DNA of 64,000 bases from the NCBI GenBank assembly GCA_963748295.1, contig CAVVIH010000007.1:102868-166867 (forward strand), given 5' to 3'. Positions 55,516-64,000 of this stretch are shown here, piece after piece. A model generated the notes under the pieces. The model was not told where the DNA came from and made no database searches. It saw nothing but the letters and a program-made list of their open reading frames with translations. The position numbers and the translations under genes were made by a program. Positions within the stretch are counted from its first letter, which is position 1, and every line of letters starts with the position of its first letter. The DNA comes from CAVVIH01 sp963748295 (GTDB lineage Bacteria; Acidobacteriota; Vicinamibacteria; Vicinamibacterales; 2-12-FULL-66-21).

Positions 55516-57213
55516 TCAGCGCCGCCAGGACTGAATCACCATTCTCCCCTCTTGTTCCGTCCGCTCGAGTCGCAGCGGCCGCATGGGCACGACCTGCCTC
55601 GGCTCTCGCGAAACGAGCAGCGCGCCGCCGAACCGGCGATCGGCCAGCAGCGCTCCGAGCCGCCGGCCGAGGTCCGGCGTGTCGGCGAGCAGGATGATTT
55701 TGCGAGTGTAGAGCGGAAACAGCAACTGTGCCGTGAACATGTCGTCGGCGACGATGATCCGGTGAGGTGAAGCTGCCACGGCCAGGACAGCGGACGCATC
55801 ATCCACGTTGCGCTGTTTGTAGGCCGGAATCGTTCCGCCAACATGGATGACGACGGCGATCGCGACGAGTGCTGCTCCTGTCCAGCCGACTGCCCGACTG
55901 ACCGCGCCTTCAGCGCGCAGGTAGTCCGCGATGGCCACAATCGCGGAAACAGTAAGGAGCGGCAGCAGCGGAAGCAGAAGCCGCGGACCGAGGGACTTGC
56001 CGCCGGTGGTGTTCACGCCGGCATAGGCGATGATCAGGTACGCGGCAGTCGTAATCCCGACAACACCCCTGAACCATCGTCCCGCCTGCCTGTCTGCCGC
56101 CGGCCCAGGGGCTGACGGCATCAGCGCGAGCACCACGAACGGTGAGATGCGAACCAACCCGGCCAGGAACTTCGGCGCGTTTACCACTTCCCACAGATCC
56201 CAAACGGCAGTGGCGCCAAAGGCGAGCAACCAGATCAGGATCCCCGCCGATGAGTGCCAGCGCCACCTTAGCCCGAGCGCAACGAGCAGTGCCGCAACGA
56301 AGCAGGCGACCTGATACGGTGTTCCGCGGCCCAGCAGCCAGTAGGTGACGACGGTGTCATAGCGTTCGCGGGGAGTCATCGGCCGGAGCACCGGCAGATC
56401 GGAATTCGCTTCTGCCGTCATGGGCAGCGCCGTCTGCACGAGATGCACGGCGTGCCGCAGGTGTGCCGCTGGCGGACGTTCGAACCACAGCACTTCGAGC
56501 CCGACCGACAAGAACACTGGAAGTAGTACACCTGCAACGGCGGTGGCGAGCGCGCGCCATGCTCGATCACGAACCCAGATTGCGAGGAGCAGGCCCGGCA
56601 CCAGCAATATGACTTCGTCGCGCAAGGTCGCACCCGCGCCGACGAGCGCACCCGAGACGAAAGCCATCCATCGCCAGCGAGAGGGTGACAGAGCAACCGC
56701 GAAGGCGGCGGTACTCAAGGCCAGCGCGGGGGCGTGTTCTCCGCCAATGACCGCGTAAAACCACAACGGTCCGCCCAGCCCCATCGCCACGAGCACGGGC
56801 ACTCCAAGCTCCCGCGGCGTCATCTTCCAGGAGGCGACGAGCACGACGCCGGCCGAGACGATCGACAGCGCGATCAGCCCGTTGAAGCCGAACAGCGCAA
56901 CCATGCCGGCCTGCATCACCGCCGGCACCGGCGGGAAGATGGCCTGCGTGGCTCCGCCGGCCACCAGGACGAACGGAGGGCGGAGCGGAAAGAAGGTGCG
57001 TTCCGGATCCAGGAACTCACCGGGATACGGGATGTCGAGGCTCGTGAACCCGGAATCCGCCAGCGCGCGTGCCTGCACGAACTTGACGCCGATGTCACCC
57101 GAGTAGACGGACTCGGGCTCAAGGATCACGAGCCCGAGCACCGCATAGAACGCGACGAGTCCAGCGACCAGAACTACGGGCAACACGGACGAGTTTCGCC
57201 GTTCGTCCGTCAT
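55516..57213 (-). CDS. membrane glycosyltransferase-like protein (GT39/ArnT-like)
   Basis: 565 residues from ATG 57213 (the longer frame upstream runs into the kinase gene). About ten or eleven hydrophobic helices: LPVVLVAGLVAFYAVLGLVIL, then a periplasmic loop with YSGDIGVKFVQARAL (the Asp typical of GT-C enzymes), helices to about residue 450 and a 100-residue hydrophilic C-terminus. GT-C enzymes transfer sugars from lipid carriers to proteins or lipids; the acceptor is unknown. It starts 17 bases after the kinase stop on the same strand. Confidence 0.65.
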   Translation of the reverse strand: MTDERRNSSVLPVVLVAGLVAFYAVLGLVILEPESVYSGDIGVKFVQARALADSGFTSLDIPYPGEFLDPERTFFPLRPPFVLVAGGATQAIFPPVPAVMQAGMVALFGFNGLIALSIVSAGVVLVASWKMTPRELGVPVLVAMGLGGPLWFYAVIGGEHAPALALSTAAFAVALSPSRWRWMAFVSGALVGAGATLRDEVILLVPGLLLAIWVRDRAWRALATAVAGVLLPVFLSVGLEVLWFERPPAAHLRHAVHLVQTALPMTAEANSDLPVLRPMTPRERYDTVVTYWLLGRGTPYQVACFVAALLVALGLRWRWHSSAGILIWLLAFGATAVWDLWEVVNAPKFLAGLVRISPFVVLALMPSAPGPAADRQAGRWFRGVVGITTAAYLIIAYAGVNTTGGKSLGPRLLLPLLPLLTVSAIVAIADYLRAEGAVSRAVGWTGAALVAIAVVIHVGGTIPAYKQRNVDDASAVLAVAASPHRIIVADDMFTAQLLFPLYTRKIILLADTPDLGRRLGALLADRRFGGALLVSREPRQVVPMRPLRLERTEQEGRMVIQSWRR

Positions 57214-57229
57214 CAAAGGAGTGTACGGT

Positions 57230-59869
57230 TTAGCGCGCCGGAGAGGAAGCGTCGACGCGCAGCCGCCATTCTGCTGCGTGCGCGGTGCGTCCCGAGTCTG
57301 GCTGCTCGCGATTCCATCGCTCGTAGAACTCCGCGACGAATCGAATGGCTCGGGTCGAACTGGCCGTCTTCGGCGGCAACTGCGGTACTGACTCGAGAAG
57401 GATCGTTTCAGCCTCGGCCCGCCGGCTGAGCGCGGCAAGCGCCATCCCCTCCTGAACGCGCAGCCGCTGCGTGAGCTCGGTCCCCTCGCCGATGTCCTCT
57501 CCCTTGGCCTTCTTGTCCGCGAGGATCGTCAACTGGCTCCGCAAGAGCGCCTCGGCCTCGACCGGTCGTCCAAGGCCCAACAGCGCCCGCGCGCGGGTGC
57601 CCTGCGCGGCTACGGTATCGAGGTGCCTCTCGCCGAGGGTGGCCAGCGCTCTCGCCGCTGCGTTCGCCGCGAGCTGCTCGGCTTCGGCGAAGCGCCCCAG
57701 GTTGACGAGCACCCCGGCCAGCTGTTCGCTCGATTGCAACGTACGGGCGTGGTCCGGTCCGAGCGCGCGGCTACGGCCATCGAGCGCCCGGCGGTGGAGG
57801 GCTTCGGCCTCTGCGTCATGTCCGAGCAACTCGTTGAGGCTCCCGAAACCATCCACGGTGTTGAGCGTCGACGGGTGACCGGCGCCATAGAGCTCTGTCT
57901 TGAGCGCGAGGGTCTCGCGCATAAGGATTCCGGCTTCCTCGTACCGTCCCAGCAGTGCCAGATCGTTGGCGAGGTTGTTCATCTCGCTGACGGTGCCGGG
58001 CGCCTTCGGTCCCAGGACGCGACGCCGCGCCTCGAGGGCGCGGCGATGAAGGGCCTCGGCCTTGTCGTAACGTCCGGTCTCCTGGTAATGGTTCGCGAGA
58101 TTCCCCATGGTGTCGAGCGTGCCAGGATGGTCGGCGCCGAGAACACGCAGCCGCGTCTCGAGATTGTGCTCGTAGAGTGGCTCCGCCTCCTGGAAGCGCC
58201 CGCGGGCGCGGAACACGTTGGCCAGGTTCATCTCGTACGCCATCGTGTCTTCGTGGTCGTCGCCGAGCCGGCGGCGGGTGACGTCGTACGCTTCTCGAAA
58301 CAGCCGCTCGGCATCATCGAGTCGTCCCTGGCGCCAGTGCAGGTTCGCCAGTTGATTCATCGCGCGGACGGTCTCTTGATGGGCGGCGCCGAGGACGCGG
58401 CGCCGTAACTCCAGGGCGCGCCGCAGGTGCGGCTCCGCCGCCGCATACTCGCCGAGCGCCTGGTAGGTATATCCGATGGCGATGCGAACCCCCGCTTCGA
58501 CGAGCGGTTCGGAGGCGAAACGTCCTGTGCCCTGCGACGCGCGATCGATCCGCTCGGCCGCGACGTCGAGCGCCTGGCGCACCGTGACGTCCTTCCCCTG
58601 GCCTCGCGCCGCCGAGGGCGCCGCGGCAGCGAGCAGATCGTTGTTCAGAAATCCGTTGACCGCCTCGGCGATGGCGGTCTGGCGGCGCGCCTCCACCGCT
58701 TCCGTGGCGGCCTGCCGTTCGGCACGCACCGCCCGTAGTAGCGCCCAGGACGTGCCGACGACGCCGGCGATCAGTGCGAGGACGACGGCGGCGGCGGCGA
58801 CGATGCTTACGCGGTGGCGGCGGAACATTTTGCGCGCGCGATAGAAGCCGCTCGGGGGACCGGCGAGGACCGGCTGGTCGTTGAGATGGCGAAGGACGTC
58901 GAGTGCGAGCGCGTGCGCGGTTTCATATCGCCGCACGCGATCCTTCTCGATCGCCTTCATCGTGATCCAGTCGAGGTCACCCGCGATCGCGCGGCCAAGT
59001 GCGCGCACGTCCACTCGCCGGTTGGTCGCCGAGACCGTCGAATCGTCGGCGCCGAAGGTGACGCGGCTGCTCGGCCGCGGCGGTTCGTCGTGCCGCAGCT
59101 TTCGCTGGATCTCGGCCATGCCGGCCCGCCGCAGCTCCTTGGCATCGAAGGGTTGATGGCCCGAGAGCAGTTCGTAGAGCAGGACACCGAGTGAATACAC
59201 GTCGGTGCGGGTGTCGATGTCGAGATTGGTCATCTCGGCCTGTTCGGGGCTCATGTACTCCGGCGTCCCGATCAGCTGTCCGAGCTCGGTGTAGGCCGTG
59301 TGCTCGGTGAGCCGCTGCGAAATCGCCTTGGCGACGCCGAAGTCGATGATCTTCGGGATCCGCTCATCGTCTTGCGTCGAGACCAGGATGTTGGACGGCT
59401 TGATGTCCCGATGGATGATGCCCTTCTGATGCGCGTGCTGCACACCCTCGCAGACGTCGACGAACAGCTTCAACCGGTCGCGGATCGCGAGCCGATGCTT
59501 GTCGCAGTACTCCGTGATGGGAATCCCTTGGACGTACTCCATCGCGAAGTAAGGACGGCCTTCCGGCGTCGCCCCCGCGTCGTAGACGCGCGCGATGTTC
59601 GGATGATTCATCAGGGCCAGGGCCTGTCGCTCGGAATCGAAACGGGCCAGGAATTCCCTGGTGTCCATGCCCCACTTGATCAACTTGAGCGCGACCGTCC
59701 GGCGAACCGGCACGTCCTGCTCCGCCTCGTAGACGACCCCCATGCCGCCTTCGCCGACTTTCCGCAGGATGCGGTAGGGACCGACGCGCTGCGGGCTGTC
59801 GCCCCCCGCCGGCGCCGGCGTCTGGGTAAAGGTCGGGCGGTTGCTGTCGTCCGGGCGGTCTTCGGCCAT
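57230..59869 (-). CDS. Ser/Thr protein kinase with C-terminal TPR array
   Basis: 879 residues, unbroken. Kinase domain with KVGEGGMGVVYEA (about 38-50), ALKLIKWGM, HRDIKPSNILV (about 153-163), DFGVAKA (177-183) and GTPEYMSPEQAEM; one helix at about 375-400; then TPR/Kinesin-light-chain-type repeats of 42 residues (for example TMAYEMNLANVFRARGRFQEAEPLYEHNL, TLDTMGNLANHYQETGRYDKAEALHRRAL), about eight in all, to residue 820. The TPR array probably binds partner proteins outside the membrane. All kinase catalytic residues are intact. The downstream GT-like membrane gene may be a target or partner. Confidence 0.93.
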   Translation of the reverse strand: MAEDRPDDSNRPTFTQTPAPAGGDSPQRVGPYRILRKVGEGGMGVVYEAEQDVPVRRTVALKLIKWGMDTREFLARFDSERQALALMNHPNIARVYDAGATPEGRPYFAMEYVQGIPITEYCDKHRLAIRDRLKLFVDVCEGVQHAHQKGIIHRDIKPSNILVSTQDDERIPKIIDFGVAKAISQRLTEHTAYTELGQLIGTPEYMSPEQAEMTNLDIDTRTDVYSLGVLLYELLSGHQPFDAKELRRAGMAEIQRKLRHDEPPRPSSRVTFGADDSTVSATNRRVDVRALGRAIAGDLDWITMKAIEKDRVRRYETAHALALDVLRHLNDQPVLAGPPSGFYRARKMFRRHRVSIVAAAAVVLALIAGVVGTSWALLRAVRAERQAATEAVEARRQTAIAEAVNGFLNNDLLAAAAPSAARGQGKDVTVRQALDVAAERIDRASQGTGRFASEPLVEAGVRIAIGYTYQALGEYAAAEPHLRRALELRRRVLGAAHQETVRAMNQLANLHWRQGRLDDAERLFREAYDVTRRRLGDDHEDTMAYEMNLANVFRARGRFQEAEPLYEHNLETRLRVLGADHPGTLDTMGNLANHYQETGRYDKAEALHRRALEARRRVLGPKAPGTVSEMNNLANDLALLGRYEEAGILMRETLALKTELYGAGHPSTLNTVDGFGSLNELLGHDAEAEALHRRALDGRSRALGPDHARTLQSSEQLAGVLVNLGRFAEAEQLAANAAARALATLGERHLDTVAAQGTRARALLGLGRPVEAEALLRSQLTILADKKAKGEDIGEGTELTQRLRVQEGMALAALSRRAEAETILLESVPQLPPKTASSTRAIRFVAEFYERWNREQPDSGRTAHAAEWRLRVDASSPAR

Positions 59870-59954
59870 GCTGCGTCCTCGTGTGCGATCCGATGTGGGA
59901 AGGCGGTGCAGGAATAGTCTGGGAGATGGCCGCCGCTGGCAAGAGGAATCGGCG

Positions 59955-60410
59955 AGGGCTACGGGAAGGACGACCGGAGATCCCAGTGCGGGTCAGTCTT
60001 GGACGAGCCCCTACACGGCCAACCTCACGAGGTCGGCCGTGTTCCTGCTTCCCGTCGACTTCGACTTGCAGCTGGCGATTTCCTCGTGCAACGCGGCGAT
60101 ACACTCAGCATCCGATCCGTGCGACCGCCCGACGGTCAGCCCGCAGGAGGGGCAGGTTGGTCGCGGATCCACGTCACGCCGTCCGCTCCGAGGCGCCACC
60201 CGGCGGTCTTCGTTGGTTCTGCAGTTGTTCACGATGTTCCTAGCCAGCGGCCGCATGTTAGCAGGCGGCACCAGCGGCCCGCATCGGGGAAACTACGGAA
60301 GGAGACGTGAAAAAGTACCAGCAGGACGGCCGGAGATTCCGGAGGGTTCAGTCCTGGACCCCTACCGCACGGCATACTTGACGAGGTCGCCCGTGCTCTC
60401 GGCGTCCAGC
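59955..60410. repeat. pair of imperfect 80-90 bp direct repeats
   Basis: About 59955-60045 and 60320-60410 are similar in the same orientation: both carry GGACG(A/G)CCGGAGAT, then CAGTC(C/T)TGGAC, then CCCTAC...CACGGC, and ACGAGGTCG(G/C)CCGTG. Both contain the C-terminal end and stop of a minus-strand small ORF. It suggests an old tandem duplication of a short gene plus its 3' flank. Confidence 0.55.
60011..60271 (-). CDS. small zinc-ribbon/helical protein
   Basis: 86 residues. The conserved-looking part is RPTCPSCGLTVGRSHGSDAECIAALHEEIASCK (a CxxC knuckle, His and Cys ligands followed by a helix), then SRNTADLVRLAV and stop. The first 35 residues are low-complexity and another ATG lies at codon 6. 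The name of the family is not known to me. The ORF lies in a 570 bp stretch otherwise without large genes, within the direct repeats. Confidence 0.5.
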   Translation of the reverse strand: MPPANMRPLARNIVNNCRTNEDRRVAPRSGRRDVDPRPTCPSCGLTVGRSHGSDAECIAALHEEIASCKSKSTGSRNTADLVRLAV

Positions 60411-60475
60411 AGTCGAACAAGCTGTGCTTTGTGGCTCAGAGATCCATCGAATCGTAGACGATCACTTTTTGCCAC
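60362..60475 (-). CDS. possible 37-aa ORF related to the 3' end of 60011-60271
   Basis: GTG ORF: AKSDRLRFDGSLSHKAQLVRLL, then DAESTGDLVKYAVR. Its end resembles the last residues of the neighbouring ORF (STGSRNTADLVRLAV). It overlaps the Dabb gene 3' end by 40 bases in another frame. Could be a short protein or a gene remnant in the duplicated region. Confidence 0.25.
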   Translation of the reverse strand: MAKSDRLRFDGSLSHKAQLVRLLDAESTGDLVKYAVR

Positions 60476-60843
60476 AGATGAGAGCACTCCTCGACGAATT
60501 TCTTGTGGATCGGATGCACCTGGTAGGCGTCCTGACCGGCCACGTCGTCAAAGAAAATGAGCTCGGAGGCGCTGTAGCTGCTGTCAACCACATCACGGTT
60601 TTCGGTCGAGGCCGGCACACCGATGTGAATCCGCCTCACGCTTTCGATCTTCTCCAGCGTTCGCAGCCCGGCGAGAAGTTTGTTCAGATCCTCTCTTGAA
60701 CCCGGGTTCTTCAACCAGAAGAACACATGGTGGGCGAGTTGTTTCTTGCTTGCCTGTGCCGCCCGCGTCGTGGCGGAAGCCGCCGTTGCGGCGCCGAGTG
60801 CGACTGCACTTGTTAGAAAGGCTCTTCTGGTTTGGCTTTTCAT
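60436..60843 (-). CDS. Dabb-family (stress-responsive A/B barrel) protein, exported
   Basis: 135 residues from ATG 60843. Tat-like signal peptide KSQTRRAFLTSAVALGAATAASA, then a single Dabb domain: AHHVFFWLKNPGSREDLNKLLAGLRTL, VRRIHIGVPAS and the end HKKFVEECSHLWQKVIVYDSM. Dabb domains fold as ferredoxin-like barrels, some of which are enzymes on small aromatic substrates; export is unusual. 39 bases downstream of the FAH gene on the same strand. Confidence 0.82.
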   Translation of the reverse strand: MKSQTRRAFLTSAVALGAATAASATTRAAQASKKQLAHHVFFWLKNPGSREDLNKLLAGLRTLEKIESVRRIHIGVPASTENRDVVDSSYSASELIFFDDVAGQDAYQVHPIHKKFVEECSHLWQKVIVYDSMDL

Positions 60844-60881
60844 ACGTCCTCCCCCGCCCGGCGGGCGCAGTGATCCACAAG

Positions 60882-61982
60882 CTAGCGGAGCAAGCCCCGC
60901 ATGGCCAGACTTCGCATCAATGCGCCGAGGCCATAGGTCCACGGCGCGATCCGATCGCTGCGATCGACGCGGTTGACGAGCGTGCCGAGGCGTTCGCTGG
61001 CGATCGTCACGCGATCGCCGGGCTTGTGGGTAAAGCCGGCGCCCGGCGTGTCGCGATCGGCGACCGGCGCGAACATGGTGCCGCAGAAGAGCATCAGGCC
61101 GTCCGGGTACTGATGGCTGGGACCGATCGTCTGCGCGACGAGGTCGAGCGGATCCCGGCTGATCTGCGCCATCGAGCTCGAGCCTTCGAGCACGAACCCG
61201 TCGTCGCCGCGCACGTCGAGCCGCACCACCGCGTCGCGCACCGCATCGAGGTCGTACCCGGAATCGAACAGGCGCACGAACGGGCCAATCGCGCACGAGC
61301 CGTTGTTGTCCTTCGCCCTGCCGAGCAGCAGCGCGCTGCGCCCCTCGAAGTCGCGCAGGTTGACGTCGTTGCCCAGGGCCGCACCGCGTACCTGGCCGCG
61401 GCTGTTCACGGCGAGCACGACTTCCGGCTCGGGGTTGTTCCAGCGCGAATCCGGATGCACGCCGATATCGGCGCCCGTACCGACCGCGGACATCGGCGGG
61501 CTCTTCGTGAACACCTCCGCGTCCGGACCGATGGCGACCTCGAGGTACTGCGACCAGAGGCCCTGGGCGATCAGCAGCTCCTTGAGCTGCATCGCCTCCG
61601 GCGATCCCGGCTTGATTTTCGAGAGGTCATCACCGACGACGCTGACGACCTGCGCGCGCACGGCTGCCGCCCTGGCCGGCTCGCCACGCGCTCGCTCTTC
61701 GATCACGCGCTCGAGCGTGCTCGCGGCGAACGTCACGCCCGCCGCCTTGATCGGCTGCAGGTCGCACGGCGCCAGCAGATGAACGTCGGCGTCGACGGTA
61801 CGCCGTGCCAGCACGTCCGCCACCCGTCCGACGGAGCGGGGCGGCGCCGCGCGCACTGCCGCAACCGGGTCGTCGAGCTCCAGCAGCCCGCTCAGCGTGG
61901 GAGCGATGCTCGAGACGTCGACGAGGTCGTCGCCGCGGACGACCACGGGTGTCGGGCCGCCCCGCTCGCCCGGCAGCCACAC
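60882..61982 (-). CDS. fumarylacetoacetate hydrolase-family protein
   Basis: 366 residues from the first standard start (GTG 61982). Core: LQPIKAAGVTFAASTLERVIEERARG, SVVGDDLSKIKPGS, then the metal site PEPEVVLAVNSRG and AALGNDVNLRDFEGRSALLLGRAKDNNGSCAIGP, typical of the FAH fold with divalent-metal-binding acidic residues. The family cleaves C-C bonds or acts as a hydratase or decarboxylase in aromatic or sugar-acid degradation. Homology reaches further upstream: a frame without a standard start codon gives DATPSLARTLPVDAASATLVGRV, behind GGGAG and an ACG codon at 62051 (see finding). Confidence 0.9.
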   Translation of the reverse strand: MWLPGERGGPTPVVVRGDDLVDVSSIAPTLSGLLELDDPVAAVRAAPPRSVGRVADVLARRTVDADVHLLAPCDLQPIKAAGVTFAASTLERVIEERARGEPARAAAVRAQVVSVVGDDLSKIKPGSPEAMQLKELLIAQGLWSQYLEVAIGPDAEVFTKSPPMSAVGTGADIGVHPDSRWNNPEPEVVLAVNSRGQVRGAALGNDVNLRDFEGRSALLLGRAKDNNGSCAIGPFVRLFDSGYDLDAVRDAVVRLDVRGDDGFVLEGSSSMAQISRDPLDLVAQTIGPSHQYPDGLMLFCGTMFAPVADRDTPGAGFTHKPGDRVTIASERLGTLVNRVDRSDRIAPWTYGLGALMRSLAMRGLLR

Positions 61983-62204
61983 GCGGCCGACGAGCGTCGC
62001 GCTGGCGGCGTCGACGGGAAGTGTCCGGGCGAGTGAAGGGGTGGCGTCCGTGGTTGCTCCCGGCTGTCAGCTCGACGAGCTGGTGAGCGATTATAGCGGC
62101 ACGCTTGCTGTGCGCGAGTCCGTCTTCGAGGGACAATTCCAGCAGCCGACGACGCAGAAGGCCGTGCAACGAGATCGCGCAGGAGCCGCGCGGCGGGCCT
62201 TTGT

Positions 62205-64000
62205 TCAGTCGGTCCGAAGCGCGTCGACCGGCTGAATCGAGGCAGCTCGGTACGCTGGAATCGCGGCGGACATCATCGCAGCGACAAACAGCACCAGGCT
62301 GACGGCGACGAGCACGACCGGATCGTTCAGATTGCCGATCGACCACTGCGCTACCACCTTGTTGAGCCCCACGCTCAATGCGAGACCAGCGAAGAGGCCC
62401 GCGACGATGGCCAGGACCGCCGGCTGCACCGCAGCGTTTACGATGCGCCCGCGACCGGCACCGAGCGCCATACGGATGCCAAATTCTTTGAACCGGCACG
62501 ACACCGAGTACGACACGACACTGTAGAGCCCGACTACCGCGAGCATCAGCGCAAACATCGCGAAGCCGAGCAACAGCGACGTCACAAACCGCTCACTGGC
62601 CCAGCCCGCGCGTGCCAGCGCGCCTTCGGCTGTGTAGACGCTTACGGGTTGATTGGGATCGACGTTACGCACGGATTCCCGAATCGAACGGGTCATCGCA
62701 AGTGGGTCGCGACTCGTCCGCAGGAGCACATTCAGGGAATCGCTCAGCATGAGCATGTACGGCACGTAGATCGACGGCGCCGGCGGCTCATGGAGACCGA
62801 CATTGGGTGTGTCGCCCACGACACCTACTATTTCGAACCAGCCGTCGCTGCCGGGCGCCGCCAGCCTGTATGGGTTGGGTGGCTTGATGTAATCGGGCAT
62901 TCGGACGCGCCGTCCGATCGCGGATTCGTCGGGCCAACGCTGACGAGCCATCGTTTGATTGACGACGGCGACGTGGGGCGTCCCACCGCTCTCTGAATCT
63001 GACCACACGCGGCCTCGAATGAGCGGGATCTTCATCGTCGAGAAGTAGTCGGCACTGATCCGTTGGACAACCGGCGCTTCGTCTGCTGGCATGTCCAGGC
63101 CGGGAACTTCGACCACCGACCTTTCGCCCGACTGCGGTGGTATCCCACTGTAGGTGGCGAGTGCGACCGACTCGACTTGGGGCACCTCTGCCATGCGATC
63201 CCGCAGGCTCTCGTAGAACGTGGCGCGGCCCGCCCATTCCCGGTAACTGTTCTCTGGAAGGTTGATCGTCGCGACGAGCACATGGTGCGGATCGTAGCCA
63301 AGCGATGTCCGGTACAGATCGATGAGCACGCGGACAGCCGCACCGGTGCCCGCGAGGAGCAGCACCGTCACCGCGACTTGAGCCGCGAGCAGGAGATGAC
63401 GCGCTCGCCGGCCTTGGACGCCGGCGGTCGTCCGGACCGTCGCCGTCAGGCGCGGGCGCGAAAACGACAAGGCCGGTGACAGTCCAGAAGCCAGGGCCGA
63501 CGCCGTCGCAAGGCCCGCACTGAACAGCAAGACCGGTACATTGACGGGTATTGCGAGGAGGTTCCCGACCGGAACCGAACCGGGAGGCAAGAGCCTGAGC
63601 ACGGCCGGCAGGCCCCAGTAGCCCAGGGCAACGCCCAGTGCGGCGCCGGCGAATGCCAGGAGCAGCGATTCCACCAGGAGTTGCCTCGTTAATCGTCCGC
63701 GACTGGCCCCGAGGGCGGCGCGTACGACGAACTCATGCGCCCGCGCGGTCCCGCGCGCCAACAGCAGGATGGACACGTTCGCGCAGGCGATCAGGAGCAG
63801 CAACATAGACGCCGCGAAGATCAACAGGAGCGTCGGCACGAAGCCGGCCGCCCACTGTGTCTCGACCAGACTTCGTACGAGCGGACGCACCTCCTTCGGA
63901 AGGCGTTGCGGCGCCTCCCTGGCGAACTCGTCGAAGAGCGGCTGAAGTCGCTGTTCGGCCATGCGTGGAGTGATGCCCCGCTTGAGACGGGCCTGGACGG
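62205..64000 (-). CDS. ADOP-type MacB/FtsX-like ABC permease (5' end beyond window)
   Basis: Only the C-terminal about 598 residues are inside. It covers the end of the first periplasmic domain (VQARLKRGITPRMAEQRLQPLFDEFAREA), the first FtsX helices with AHEFVVRAALGASRGRLTRQ, the second periplasmic domain (WPDESAIGRRVRMPDY) and the last FtsX block SCRFKEFGIRMALGAGRGRI ending IQPVDALRTD. The frame is open to the right edge. No stop is seen upstream. Gap of about 150 bp from the FAH gene 5' end; nothing clear in it. Confidence 0.9.
   Translation of the reverse strand, partial: VQARLKRGITPRMAEQRLQPLFDEFAREAPQRLPKEVRPLVRSLVETQWAAGFVPTLLLIFAASMLLLLIACANVSILLLARGTARAHEFVVRAALGASRGRLTRQLLVESLLLAFAGAALGVALGYWGLPAVLRLLPPGSVPVGNLLAIPVNVPVLLFSAGLATASALASGLSPALSFSRPRLTATVRTTAGVQGRRARHLLLAAQVAVTVLLLAGTGAAVRVLIDLYRTSLGYDPHHVLVATINLPENSYREWAGRATFYESLRDRMAEVPQVESVALATYSGIPPQSGERSVVEVPGLDMPADEAPVVQRISADYFSTMKIPLIRGRVWSDSESGGTPHVAVVNQTMARQRWPDESAIGRRVRMPDYIKPPNPYRLAAPGSDGWFEIVGVVGDTPNVGLHEPPAPSIYVPYMLMLSDSLNVLLRTSRDPLAMTRSIRESVRNVDPNQPVSVYTAEGALARAGWASERFVTSLLLGFAMFALMLAVVGLYSVVSYSVSCRFKEFGIRMALGAGRGRIVNAAVQPAVLAIVAGLFAGLALSVGLNKVVAQWSIGNLNDPVVLVAVSLVLFVAAMMSAAIPAYRAASIQPVDALRTD

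Overview
The window looks like a piece of an Acidobacteriota chromosome, most likely class Vicinamibacteria. The evidence is strong GC bias, five very large MacB/FtsX-type permeases of the acidobacterial duplicated orphan permease (ADOP) type without partner ATPases, three eukaryote-like Ser/Thr kinases plus a PP2C phosphatase, a carboxypeptidase-regulatory-domain TonB receptor, a PEP-CTERM protein and an S8 protease with a DIVWGN repeat tail. The taxonomic call is inference from gene content. No rRNA, tRNA, transposase, phage or CRISPR locus was recognised.

Layout. 1-6.3 kb: a Ser/Thr kinase with a TPR-like tail (runs off the left edge), a four-fold zinc-ribbon repeat protein, an SRPBCC protein behind a perfect palindrome, a TonB-dependent receptor, a UBP zinc finger. 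6.3-11.8 kb: PEP carboxylase, a zinc-ribbon protein, a 240 bp long inverted repeat, a zinc-ribbon Ser/Thr kinase, a DUF4287/DUF5655 protein. 11.9-18.5 kb: an ArsR-SRPBCC-ADOP operon, an AlkZ-related protein and a second ADOP permease. 18.7-24.5 kb: NlpC/P60 peptidase, aldo/keto reductase, a secreted protein, a BASS transporter, a GH13 amylase, an SGNH esterase. 24.5-29.3 kb: a minus-strand operon of LytS-type kinase, LytTR regulator and DUF2306 protein (overlapping stop/start codons), then a radical SAM protein. 29.4-38 kb: a trypsin-fold protein lacking catalytic His and Ser, an orphan Mla-type ATPase, a GMC oxidoreductase with its subunit 3, an outer-membrane protein, a CPA1 antiporter, an O-methyltransferase. 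38-46.2 kb: lipoproteins, two ADOP permeases, a LysR regulator, an RRM protein and a three-gene cluster of small ORFs including an RNA-polymerase-omega-like protein. 46.2-54 kb: an HD-GYP/GAF/GGDEF protein behind the S8 protease, an acetamidase/formamidase, a PEP-CTERM protein, PP2C. 54-64 kb: duplicated-domain and PxKF secreted proteins, a membrane glycosyltransferase-like protein behind a TPR Ser/Thr kinase, small zinc proteins, a Dabb protein, an FAH-family hydrolase and a fifth ADOP permease cut by the right edge.

Functionally the region is mostly accessory: regulation (Ser/Thr phosphorylation, c-di-GMP, ArsR, LysR, LytTR) and envelope or secreted functions, with PEP carboxylase as the only obvious central-metabolism gene. 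The DNA carries many single-base frame breaks in otherwise well-conserved genes. Where I re-read the frames nearly all are one extra base, which points to read or assembly error rather than gene decay, so those genes are annotated as CDS spanning the break. Intergenic DNA is rich in short palindromes and low-complexity repeats.
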